A stretch of 64,000 bases of DNA from Protea cynaroides (taxonomy: Eukaryota > Streptophyta > Magnoliopsida > Proteales > Proteaceae): contig CM053271.1 in NCBI GenBank assembly GCA_028583415.1, positions 91,592,584-91,656,583 of the forward strand, in the 5' to 3' direction. A program made the position numbers and the translations under genes. The notes below the pieces were generated by a model. It made no database searches, was not told the DNA's origin, and saw nothing but the letters and a program-made list of their open reading frames with translations. This document shows, piece by piece, positions 11,567 to 21,664 of the stretch. The first letter of the stretch is position 1. Each line of letters starts with the position of its first letter.

Positions 11567-11848
11567 ATTTATTAGTTGGATTATTCAGAAGATGTAATTG
11601 ATTAATTTATTTTATTTTATGTCTTAGTCCTTTGAAGATAATCTGATAATTTATTTATGTTATCACCATTAGATTCTCAGTTCATTAAATATTAAAGATT
11701 TCTGCTATTGTGTATTTATTCTGATCATGGTTGTGGATGTGTATGGTTTAAGCAAAAAGGACACTGCCTATTCGAGATCCTGGTTGAACCGTTGGATCAT
11801 AGACGGTTCATCACACCATTCTGGTTGGTACAGAATTAGGGTGTGACA

Positions 11849-14328
11849 GGTTATATTAGACCCAGCATATCACCATGGGGAGCACCAGTATTGGTCGTGA
11901 AAAAAAAGACAGTAGTGTTTGACTGTGTATAGATTATCGAGAATTGAATAAGCTTACAATCAAGAATCGATACCCATTGCCTCGGATCAATGACTTGTTC
12001 GATTAGTTACAAGGTGCCAAAGTGTTCTCCAAAATTGATCTTCGGTCAGAATATCATCAGTTGAAGATTAAGGAAGGTGATATTCCGAAGACAGCATTCA
12101 GAACCAAAAATGGACATTATGAATTTTTAGTCATGTCTTTTGGATTGACTAATGCGCCGTAACTTTTATAGAACTCATGAATCGGGTATTCCATGATATG
12201 TTGGATACGTCAGTTACTGTATTTATTGACGACATACTAGTTTACTCCAAGGACAAAGAAACTCATATCACAAATCTAAAAGCCGCTTTGCAGTGACTAA
12301 GAAAAGAGAAGCTTTATGCAAAATTTACTAAGTGTGAGTTCTGGTTGAATGAAGTCGCTTTCTTAGGCCATGTTGTATCCGCTGAAGGAATTAAAGTGGA
12401 TCCTAGCAAGATTGAAGTCATTGTGAAATGGGAAGCGCCTAAGAATGTCGCTGAAATCAGAAGTTTCTTAGGTTTAGCTGGTTATTATCGACGATTCATG
12501 GAAGATTACTCTAAAATCATCGTACCTTTCACCAGTCTGACAAAGAAAGGGAAAAAATTTGTTTGGACCGATAAATGTAACGAGTGTTTCCAAACATTGA
12601 AGGCTAGATTAAAATCAGCTCCCATCTTGACTATTACAATCCCAAGACAACCATTTACCTTGTACACCGATGCGTCTGGGTTAGGTTTGGGATGTGTGCT
12701 TATGTAAGGAGAACAAGTAATTACGTATGCCTCAAGACAACTAAAGACACATGAGAAGAACTATCCCACTCATGATTTGGAATTAGCAGCGGCGGTACAT
12801 GCTGTCAAGATATGGAGACATTATTTGTATGGAGAGAAATTTCAGATGAGGTCAGATTATAAGAGTCTTACTTATCTTTTCAATCAAAAGGAGTTGAACA
12901 TGAGACAGAGGAGATGGCTAGAGTTGCTAAAAGATTATGATTGCGATATCTAGTATTATCTAGGGAAGGCTAATGTCATTGCTGATGCCCTAAGCAGAAA
13001 AGCAATGACAAAATCCCAGGAAGAAGTTAGCATGAATGCAACAATGTGTATCACAGGAAAAGTATTCAATTGCGATAATGAGCAGTTTGTGATAGATACA
13101 CTGGATGGATTAACCAACCAAGGGTTTATTCATCGGTTTTCAAATATGTTTGCCACATTGAAGATTGTACCTAATTTGATAGATGAAGTAAAAACAGTTA
13201 TTCAGTCAGACCCCTATCTGAGAACAGTGCAAGAAGACCTTGAAAAAGGTAGGACAAACCTTGACTTCACCTTAGACCTTGAAAAGGTGTTAAGAATGTT
13301 CTTGAAAGTGAAGACTTGGATATTAGACAAAGACTTATGAAGGAAGCCCACACCACTGCGTATTCGGTACACCTTGGAAGCACGAAGATGTACCATGATT
13401 TAAAGAAACTCTATTGGAGGAGAGGAATGAAAGCGGATGTAGCTAAATTTGTGTCTCAATGCCTGAATTGTCAGCAGGTAAAGGCTGAAAGGTAAAGACC
13501 TACAGGATTGTTGCAGCCATTGCCCGAACCGGCGTAGAAATGGGACTGCATCACTATGGACTTCACTAGGTTACCATTGACTTCCCGAGTAGTTGACCCA
13601 GTCTGGGTGATTGTGGATCATTTGACTAAGACAGTTCATTTCATAGTTATATGACCTCAGTATACCCTAGAGAGGTTAGCTAAGCTGTATGTGGATAATA
13701 TTGTCAGATTACATGGTGTACCTGAAAGCATCGTGTTCGATAGAGACCCACACATTACCTCAAGGTTCTAGGAAGGATTACAGAAGGCTATGGGAACTAC
13801 ATTGAAGTTTAGCATGGTATTTCACCCTCAAACTGACGGACAGTTGGAGCGTACTACTCAGATTCTAGAAGACATGCTCCGAGCTTATGTTATTGATTTC
13901 AAAGGATCATGAAATGAGAATCTACCATTGATCGAGTTCGCCTATAACAACAGCTATCAGGCTATACAGATGTCACCCTATGAAGCACTGTATGGTAGGA
14001 GGTGTCGAACTCCTTTGTTTTGGAACGAAGTCGGAGAGCGAAGAATTGTGGGCCCTGAATTTGTTGAAGAAACTTACAAAGTAGTCAACATAATTAGGGA
14101 AAGAGTTAGAACAGCTCAGAATCGTCAGAAACAGTATGCAGATAATCGATGTCGAGACCTTGAGTTCGTCGTAAGTGATAAGGTATTCCGGAAAATATCA
14201 CCCATGCAAGGCTTAAAATGGGTCGAACAGAAAGGAAAGCTAAGTCCGAGATACGTCGGGCCATATGAGATTCTAGCTAAATGTGGGAAGGTGGCGTATC
14301 AGTTAGCACTACCCCCATCCATGTCAAG
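11849..14328 (+). pseudogene. Element B: 5'-truncated chromovirus pol (RT to integrase), part 1
   Basis: Starts abruptly in RT (equivalent to GYIRPSISPWG) directly after the LTR end, so the PBS, gag, protease and start of RT are deleted. RT and RNase H run to about 12980 and the HHCC finger lies at about 13350-13475. The integrase core follows to about 14050, and then the start of the C-terminal part. Frames are broken by many stops and indels, including one base lost near 11905, TAG at 12003 and 12706, and TAG at 12952. It breaks off at TCAAG where element C is inserted and continues at 28885. It is colinear with A and C. Confidence 0.92.
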
Positions 14329-14691
14329 TGTAAGACCTGTATCAAACTAACCAGTCTTACCACCTTGAACCAGGTCTACCCATCATGGTCGAGCCAAATG
14401 GACCAAGTGCGTGAAGGAGATAATGATCTCAGGTATTAAACTGACCCAAAAATACTAAAATAGGGGGGAGGGTCGCACACCCAGCTAGGGAGGTCGGACC
14501 CCCCCCAATATAAAAGTCAGACCCTGAGTTTCTAACTAGGGGTCGGACAACTTAGAACCAGGGGTCGACGGGACCTCCGACCCCCTCATCGAACCCCAGT
14601 CTGTTAACAGAAATCATGATTTGGAAACTTTCCAAATTTCAATAGGATTCTTTCCTAATCTCAGTGGGACTTATTTTGAGAGTTTCTACTC

Positions 14692-14699
14692 TATAAATA
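14692..14699 (+). promoter_or_regulatory. TATA box of C 5' LTR
   Basis: TATAAATA, 363 bp from the LTR start, followed by GGACGTCCCTAAGCCTCTTT, which is nearly the same in all plus-strand copies. Confidence 0.7.
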
Positions 14700-16251
14700 G
14701 GACGTCCCTAAGCCTCTTTCACTCCTTTTAGAACCCTAATTGGATTGAGAGAAAGAGAAGAGAAGGAGAAGAAAAGGAGAAGAGAAGGAAAGTGGAGAAG
14801 AAGACCAAAGAGAAGGTTTCAGAGAAACAAGTCTACTTCTCAGGTATGGATATTATCTCCATGAATTTCTTAAGACCTTAGAGTAGATAGTGAAGAGGGT
14901 ATGATCTAAGAGAAACCCAAATCATCCATCCATGGTTAGGTTTCAATGGAAACCATGGAGGAGATCATTAAAACCATGTAGGTGAATAAACTATAGTTCT
15001 AAACCATAAAACATGTATGGAATGGATTATAGAAGCAAGCCATAGGACCCAAACACGAAAGAATGGACTATAGGATGAAAATCTCGACTAAACCCACGGG
15101 GGGTCGCACGTGGAGTCGATGGAGAATCGACCCTACCAGACCCTAGCATCGACCCAGTATTCGGGAAGTCCAGGAAAGGGGTGGTCACACCCAAGGTGGA
15201 TGGAACATCCGACCCTGGCATCGACCCTACTACAGGGGGTCGCAGAAAACTGCTACCCTACCTGCGACCCGTCCCGCGACCCCCAGTTAACAGCAAACTT
15301 TAAAAATTGGAATTAATTCTAATTAAACTCTATCGACTTGATTAGGTCTTCTAGTGATATAATAGTGATATTAAGTTGATTCTTAAAGCTTGAAAGAGGA
15401 TCTACAATCAAGCAAAGGTGAGGGAACAAGACCTAAACTAATTGGTTAATAATAAACTATTTTTTTTTTATTTCTTGAGTCCAATGCCATGATTGGTTCT
15501 ATGCGTGTATGCTTGTCATGTGCATTTAATATGTCATCTAATATTTCTATTATTACTGTTCATGCATATTTAAATTTATTGTTTATAACATGATGACGAT
15601 GATGATGATGATGATAGGAATAGGCATGTGAATGTATGTGTGTGGTTAGTGTGCTTGATGCGAGCGAGTATCAGGGGGGGTGTCATAGGCCGGGCCTCAG
15701 CACTCTAGCTCTATCTCTAACTCAAGTCTTGTCCACTGACATCGTCGTATCGCCATTACCTTAGCAGAACTATTACGTCGTACTGTATGAGGGGAGGTGG
15801 TCTCGGACCGTGTAGTCTCTGACTCTGCCGGGGGGCCTTAGCCCTATCTCTATGGACGTATTGAAGGATGTTGGGGTGAGGCCTTGGATACACTGTTTGA
15901 CATTAGGATTGGTTAGTTACGAGCCCTCGCCAGCAGGGGCTTACGTGTTGGTATGGGTAGAGTATCAGGGGAAGTGTCGTAGGCCGGGCCTCAGCACTTT
16001 AGCTCTATCACTATTCCATGGTAGGGTGGATGGGGACGACAATAAACGTTAACCTTTGGGCATGCCTTCACACCCTATGCATAGAGGCGAGGCAGCCACT
16101 GAACCTTTCTATAGCACATTGCAAACTTATATACCAGACCACAGATATGAATTGAATGCATGCATATGATTGTTGCATTGTTTTGTTTGCTCACTGAGTC
16201 GTGATGTGTGCTCACCCTTTCGATGTCGAATATTTTTAGTTGATGATGCAG

Positions 16252-16373
16252 GTACCACGGTTGAAGACTATATGAATACTTCTGTGTACGGGCACGTTGC
16301 TACAATGGAAGCTGAAGACTTCGTGGAAACGCATGACTCTTCATGCGAGTGCAACGCATGCGTTTTCGATTAG
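16252..16373 (+). CDS. LTR-encoded conserved 40-residue C-terminal peptide (copy 2)
   Basis: Follows TTTTTAGTTGATGATGCAG. Encodes the same peptide frame as 11445-11566: GTTVEDYMNTS, YGHVATME, ending HDSSCECNACVFD-stop. An upstream in-frame Met at 16170 would extend it to 67 codons if unspliced. Confidence 0.55.
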
Positions 16374-16656
16374 ATTTTATTTGAATTATTAAGGAAATGT
16401 AATTTGATATTTTTTTTACTTATGTCTCGATTAATACAACTTAACTTGATATTTTATTATTGATTATCACATTTAGATTCCTCAGTTCATTTATTATTAA
16501 AACTTCCGCTATTGTGTATTTATTCTGATTATGGTTGTGGATGTGTATGGTTTTATTTTCAATGGACACAACCTACTAGAGATCCTAGTTGAACCGTTGG
16601 TTTATTAGCGGTTCATTACACCATTCTGAATGGTGCAGAATTGGGGTGTGACAACT

Positions 16657-16668
16657 TGGTATCAGAGC
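16657..16668 (+). other. Primer-binding site of element C (initiator tRNA-Met)
   Basis: TGGTATCAGAGC starts three bases after the LTR end. This is the standard initiator tRNA-Met primer site in plant LTR retrotransposons. Elements A and B show no PBS in the window: A's is outside and B's is deleted. Confidence 0.92.
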
Positions 16669-16934
16669 TCTCAGACACTGTCTATGAAACCAGTATACTT
16701 TCACAAAAATTCGTGAACTGAGATAGGATAAAAATTTAAAAGATGTGATAATAACACACCATAAGCATCTGTGTTGTTTGAGACAAAATTGAAAGAGAAT
16801 AATGCATCTATTAAATGAGAAACAAATTTATATACAACCAAAAGAAAACAAACGTGTATATACGTGACTAAAGCAGAGTACAGTCCACAACCCAGACAGT
16901 TACTCTGAAGTACAAAAAAAAAAAAAGAAATACA

Positions 16935-18239
16935 TCAAGAAGCTGGAGGTGATGGGGGAGGCGGTGCCTCACGGTCTCTATCATAGTCCTCAGAATAGAC
17001 CCTAGTCGACCAAGCTATCTGAGTCTGGGTCGTCTGAAGACTAGTCGTGAGATCAGCCACCCGCTGGTCAGTCACGCGCTGAGCATCCCTAAGCTCTCCC
17101 ACCCGCTGATCAAACGAGCACTGAGCCTCTAGAAGCTCCCCTATCCTCAAATCAGACATGCGTTGAGCCTCTCGTATCTCATGCAATATCCCCATCATGT
17201 CATCAGAAGGTACATATGAAGGACCAACCGCATATGAAGGACCAGCTGAATAAGGACCAGATCCTGTTGCATGAGTAGGTGATGGAGGAGGTATGGCATC
17301 CACATCCATGTACAGACGATCGTCATCACCCCCGTGAACCCCTGCTCCAGAGGCTGTTGTTGCTGCCTCAGCGTCAGCCATCTCCACTCGAGTACGTGGA
17401 TGCATCAGAGCGTTCCTCTCCTCGTCACTAACCTGGGCATCCCGCATGCCCATCTTGCAGATGGCCTCCCAATCCAAAGGTGACGAGAAGGATTTCTCCT
17501 GAATCCTCTCATCCACCATGTCAACACCCAGGCAGGTAAGCAGTATAGATATCATGCGTCCATATGGCAGGTATTCAGTATGATTAGGCAACGTAGCGCT
17601 GATCATCGTCCGCATGATGATGTAAGGAAGGCAAACGGGCTGCCTAGTGCATATACAATACAACAGATACTGGGTCAACTGGGAGACCCTCTCGTAATGC
17701 CCACTTTGAGGTATCAGGTTGTGCTGAATAATCTTGTAGTACACCCGAGGCTCTGGACGATGATAGATCGCTTTCATCTCCCAGCGATCCTCTCTGATGA
17801 TCTGGCGGTCAATCTCAGCTTTCATCTCCAATGAAAAGAACTGGGGCTCTCCAGGAGCGCAGAACACCAAGGGGCCATCATATGAAATGCCCAACAAGTC
17901 GGCCAGCTGCTGATAATCGAATGAAATCTCGACCCCCTTGACGTAGCTAGTGATCCGAAGCTCTCTGCCCCTCTCTGTATCGTTGTAATCTCCGACCACC
18001 CGGAGATTACAGTAGAATTGTCTCACCAAGTCCGGCCGAGTGCAGGCGTCATAGGTGATCACAGGAAGCCAACCCATGTCACCAAAAGCCCGTTCTACGT
18101 CGAACAATGCCAGGTTAGCCAAGTCTACCAGGAGACCTCCCTCTACCTTCTTACGAGAGTAGCGGGCATACTGTGTCTCCGCCTCGTTAGAACAGAAGCG
18201 GACTGGGTCATGAACCCTGGGTTCTTTGGTACGAGCCAT
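16935..18239 (-). CDS. Antisense extra ORF (434 aa) of element C
   Basis: An intact 434-codon frame opposite to gag-pol. I chose the Met at 18239 (MARTKEPRV). The open frame reaches 18296, but TTTGTTTTTGCAG lies five bases before this ATG and looks like a 3' splice site. Residues about 50-120 show FGDMGW, LVRQFYCNL, SYVKGVEISF and LADLLGIS. That pattern resembles the plant-transposon-associated domain often annotated in retroelement extra ORFs (from memory, not searched). Residues about 270-340 are Pro/Ser/Gly-rich. Residues about 345-410 repeat (D/E)QRV.EL..AQ with heptad spacing, likely a coiled coil. The tail is PPPPSPPAS. It has no stops, although gag-pol of the same element has more than ten breaks. 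Function unknown; extra antisense ORFs are known in Tat-lineage elements. Confidence 0.8.
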   Translation of the reverse strand: MARTKEPRVHDPVRFCSNEAETQYARYSRKKVEGGLLVDLANLALFDVERAFGDMGWLPVITYDACTRPDLVRQFYCNLRVVGDYNDTERGRELRITSYVKGVEISFDYQQLADLLGISYDGPLVFCAPGEPQFFSLEMKAEIDRQIIREDRWEMKAIYHRPEPRVYYKIIQHNLIPQSGHYERVSQLTQYLLYCICTRQPVCLPYIIMRTMISATLPNHTEYLPYGRMISILLTCLGVDMVDERIQEKSFSSPLDWEAICKMGMRDAQVSDEERNALMHPRTRVEMADAEAATTASGAGVHGGDDDRLYMDVDAIPPPSPTHATGSGPYSAGPSYAVGPSYVPSDDMMGILHEIREAQRMSDLRIGELLEAQCSFDQRVGELRDAQRVTDQRVADLTTSLQTTQTQIAWSTRVYSEDYDRDREAPPPPSPPAS

Positions 18240-18244
18240 AGTAT

Positions 18245-18684
18245 CTGCAAAAACAAAGAGAAACAGATATTGGGATAGTAAGGATGAAAAACCCAAAAAT
18301 TTTGGCAGTATAACGACATAAATTGGTCAAAAGCCTCACTTTTCACCCATACACGTGGGAAGGAGGACTTATAAAGGTTTTAAACAATCCTGCAAGACTA
18401 ATACAGTTGGAAATTTCATTTAACGAGATCGAATTTGAAGAAATTTCAAGAAATTCAAAATTTCGACAAATTAAGGCAAAAATGGGAAAATTCAAGTTTC
18501 TCGATAACCAACTAATGAAACTCAAATATTTTTGAGGGCTTTCATTCCTTGAGTCACAACAACAAAAGCCCCCAATAAAAATCGAATTTTTACGGTTGGA
18601 AAAAGTTTAATTTGAAGAAAACGAGTTAAATGGGCAAAAACCTAGCTAAGAAAACCTAAAAACATGAAAATGTAGAGAACATAC
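18245..18684 (-). other. Probable intron in the 5' leader of the antisense ORF
   Basis: On the minus strand CTACAG/GTATGTTC at 18690-18677 matches the plant 5' splice consensus. TTTCTCTTTGTTTTTGCAG/AT ends at 18245, five bases before the ATG. The 440-bp interval is A/T-rich like a plant intron. The first exon would lie above 18685, in the spacer between the antisense ORF and gag. This predicts a separately promoted, spliced antisense transcript. No TATA box is convincing. Confidence 0.55.
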
Positions 18685-18839
18685 CTGTAGACGAGGTGTG
18701 GACGTCGAAATAGGAAGCAAAAAGCACCTAAGAGTCCGAGTTGGCACTGTAGCAACTCAGAGGGACGAGTCGAGTCAGAAAGGAGGAGGAAGAATGAGAA
18801 ATGGATTCAAAATCGGGATTAAAAACCTGATTTTTAGTC

Positions 18840-19060
18840 TGAGGGTCGGAGATTTTGACCAAGACATCCGACCCCCCCTCAGACCCCCTCATCGACCCTC
18901 GATTCTCGGTAATCTGACAGAGAACCAGGGGTCGCACCTGGGTCGGACATCCTCCGACCCCCTCATCGACCCCCGGCTCTCGGGAAGAATCAGTGATTCC
19001 TCAGGGTCCCAGACTGAGGGTCGGACATCCATCGACCCCCACCATTGACCCTGCAGTGAA
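18840..19060 (+). repeat. GTCGGAC/GTCCGAC-rich palindromic tract between antisense ORF and gag
   Basis: Three rounds of GGGTCGGA...CATCCTCCGACCCC and CATCGACCCCC. The same vocabulary fills parts of the LTRs (for example 4545-4650, 5135-5335, 14465-14600, 15095-15285 and 24665-24800). Here it sits where the promoter or first exon of the antisense transcript should be. Confidence 0.7.
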
Positions 19061-19200
19061 AATACAGTATTTTCGACAAAATGATCTAAAAAATTCAAAA
19101 TTTGCATTTGTTATTGGTTTTAAAATATGAGAATGAAGTATACAATGAATTCATCACGTGTTCTATGATTTTCAGGCATTCCCACTACCGGATCAGATAA

Positions 19201-20472
19201 TGGCTGGACGCAGAGTGAACAGACGAAGCCGTAACTCTATCCCACCACCACCACCTGTGGGGGAAGACAGCCAGACACACCCAGAAACACAGGGGAATAC
19301 GAACACAGCACCTTCCGTAATTAATGGGTAGACAAATCCTACAAATCTGCCAGCTCCACTTGCAGACCTGGCTACAGTCGTACAGAACTTGGCCCAACAG
19401 CTGCAGCAAATGCAACAGGCACAAGCTACTATGCAAGCTGCCATAGGCATGACTTTTCCAGCTGCACAGACACCACCAATGCTAGCAGGACAAGCAAGCA
19501 CGGTACCAGGGGGAAGTAACACAGTACCCCACGCACCTCAAACTCCCATCATGCAGGCTCAAGTGCAGAATCCTGAGGTAGCTCAAGGTGGACATCAACA
19601 CCAACCACCTATGTATGGGGCGTATGTCCCGTAACAACTAGACCACTCCAGACTGGTGGAGCGTTTCTTGAAAATGAAGCCCAAAGAATTTAATGGCAAG
19701 CCAGCAGATCCTTTATGGTCGGCACACTGGGTTGATGAAATAAAAAGAAATTTTATGATGATGACAGTAAATGAAGAAGAGAAAGTATTGTGTGCTACCT
19801 TTATGCTGAAAGGAGATGCACACCATTAATGGAGGTCTACCAGGACATATTTATTAACGAAGCACGCCCAGCTGACTTGGGATATTTATAAGGAAGTATT
19901 CTTTGAGAAGTATTTTCCTAGAAGTTTCAGAGATTCCATGGAGAAGGAGTTTCTGAGTCTATATCAGGGACAGATGACTGTCGATGCATACCAACAGCGT
20001 TATGAGGAGCTGTTTTTCTTCGCACCAGTCAGTATGCAGGTAGAAGACACCAAGACCTGAAGGTTTGTCATGAGACTTAGGGGAAGTATCCGCGAACATG
20101 TTCTGGGACTTGAAAAGAAAATCTATAATGAAGCGGCACAAATTGCTCGAGTGATAGAGTCGAGCCAGAAAGAGAGCTACTTTGCTCAAAATAGGGGAAT
20201 CAAAAGGCCTAATGGAAATTCTTACAATGGAGGGAACACCAAGGTATTCAAACCCTTCCGTACTCAAGGCTTTAATGCTGCAGCCAAGACTACCCCCGCA
20301 GCTCCGCAACAACAAAAGCAAGTCATTGAAGGGATAAAATGTTTTAACTGCAATCAAGTAGAGCATATGGCAAGGGAGTGTACTAAGCCCAAGAAGCAAC
20401 TACAACAAGGCAGAATTTACGCGGTTACATCCGAGGATGCTGCCGCATCACCTGATGTGGTCACAGATATGA
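19201..20472 (+). pseudogene. Element C gag (broken)
   Basis: Starts MAGRRVNRRSRNSIPPPPP, then a Gln-rich stretch (LAQQLQQMQQAQATMQ). The retrotransposon gag core follows (MKPKEFNGKPADPLW, MLKGDAHH) and then the zinc knuckle CFNCNQVEHMAREC at about 20340-20382. The knuckle's usual Gly before His reads Glu (VEH), which may weaken it. Stops lie at 19327, 19633, 19827 and 20057. The frame ends at TGA 20475-20477 inside the TCACAG-flanked spacer. Gag would form the virus-like particle. Confidence 0.9.
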
Positions 20473-20536
20473 CCTGAATCTTATCATTTTGTGTTACATT
20501 ATGTGAGCATGTAGACTAAATCCAAACAAATCACAG
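20467..20536 (+). other. 70-bp gag-pol spacer flanked by TCACAG repeats (element C)
   Basis: Homologous to 822-890 in A, with one extra base. TCACAG repeats are at 20461-20466 and 20531-20536. Precise loss would fuse gag to protease in frame. Confidence 0.6.
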
Positions 20537-21145
20537 GTATCGTACCTATTAATGGCATTCCCGCCAGAGTACTCTTTGATTCAGGAGCTACTCATTCTTT
20601 TATATCTGTGTTATTTGGAAAGAAGCTAAATCTACCCCTTAAATCCTTAGACTACAAACTGCTTGTACGATCACCTATGGAATTAGAAGTGGAGTTAGAA
20701 AAAGTTTATGGACCATGTCCAGTTCTTATTGATGACAAGACTTTGGATGCAACCTTGATCCAACTTGAGATGGCAGACTTTGACGTCATCTTGGGAATGG
20801 ACTGGTTAGCTCGGCATTTTGCAAACCTATTGTGTGCCAAAAAGAAACTGACATTTAAAGACAAAGAAGGAGCAGAGTTCACTTTTTCGGGAACCAAACT
20901 TCCCCGTAAACGAAAGCTCATACTCTCTGCATTAAAGGCTAGGAAGTGCCTTGAGAAAGGAGCAGTTGGGTATTTAGTATTTGTGGTCGATCTTAACAAA
21001 GAAACACCACGAATGGAAGATATTGATGTCGTGCATGACTATCCAGATGTATTTCCTGAAGAACTACCAGAATTACCACCCGACCACGCTACCGAGTTGT
21101 TATAGATCTGATACCCGGAGCCGCACCAATATCTAAAGCACCTTA

Positions 21146-21664
21146 GGAGGAAGGCATTCTTCACATCCAATTGGTGCAAGGGCCAGTTCCGGTCACAAGC
21201 TGTAAGAGAAGCATAGGTGCTCTCAGCCCATACAGCGACCTTTCTCCCCTTTCCTCCCATGACAAGATCTTAGCATTGCCGAAGTCCTATTCAGAGGGCT
21301 CGTCACCACCCCAAAAGAAAGTTCCCCTTCGTTGATGTTTTCGTTCTGTCTTCTTTTCGACGGATCAGTCCTATTAGAGAAGGGCTTCCGATTCCGAGCC
21401 CGAATGAAAAAACTAACTATTAGAAGCGGGTTACCTATCCTTTTCTAAGTCACCTGGCATACGCCCCAGCCCTGATCCGAACAGGACAACAAAAATTCCA
21501 AGAGACAGGCATTCTGTTCCCCAACAATCAAACTACTGCGCTAACGTGCAACGGTGGTCTACGATCAGCCTTCCTCGGAGAAAGACGATCAAAAAATTCC
21601 CAAACATGGTCCTTGCAGATCGGATCATCCGTATAGGATACAAAAAGAAACTCCAGATATTTGA
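21146..21664. other. About 519-bp foreign filler inserted in C's RT, with a reverse copia-RT fragment
   Basis: The RT reading frame breaks after ATATCTAAAGCACCTTA and resumes at GAATGGCTCCTACTG; element A is continuous here. The filler has no target-site duplication, only a 2-bp TA microhomology. Its first 110 bp encode, on the minus strand (about 21150-21255), a Ty1/copia RT motif (NWPLHQLDVKNAFL). The rest is more GC-balanced than the surroundings and has no recognised gene. Copia RT scraps occur in plant mitochondrial DNA, so a mitochondrial origin is possible but unproven. Confidence 0.7.

Larger units (their letters stand above)
4377..11848 (+). repeat. Chromovirus LTR shared by elements A and B, split by a nested solo LTR
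   Basis: Begins TGTAAGACCC and ends GGTGTGACA, the same termini as the other LTRs of the family. Without the nested insertion (6030-11168) and the duplicated 5 bp it is about 2.33 kb, matching 14329-16653 (2325 bp). It holds a TATA box at 4741, a leader ending in a GTATGA donor-like site at about 4893, a GGTGAGGG donor-like site near 5459, three approximate copies of a module containing AGCTCTATCTCTA, and the peptide-coding exon at 11445-11566. It is A's 3' LTR by position, but B's internal sequence follows without a primer-binding site. A and B therefore share it, as expected after recombination between LTRs plus a deletion. Confidence 0.9.
14329..16653 (+). repeat. Element C 5' LTR
   Basis: 2325 bp, TG...CA ends. 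TATA box at 14692-14699. Leader with GAGAAAGAGAAGAG purine tracts ending at a donor-like TCTCAG/GTATGG (about 14842). GT-CGAC-rich palindromic tracts occur at 14465-14600 and 15095-15285, and an AAAG/GTGAGGG site near 15417. A module ending in CTCTATCTCTA is present in three approximate copies (about 15665, 15790 and 15965), and the peptide exon is at 16252-16373. Confidence 0.94.

Noticed and set aside
17580..18278. Plus-strand frames opposite the antisense ORF
   Set aside because: Short shadows of the 434-codon minus-strand frame, with no motif and no splice context.
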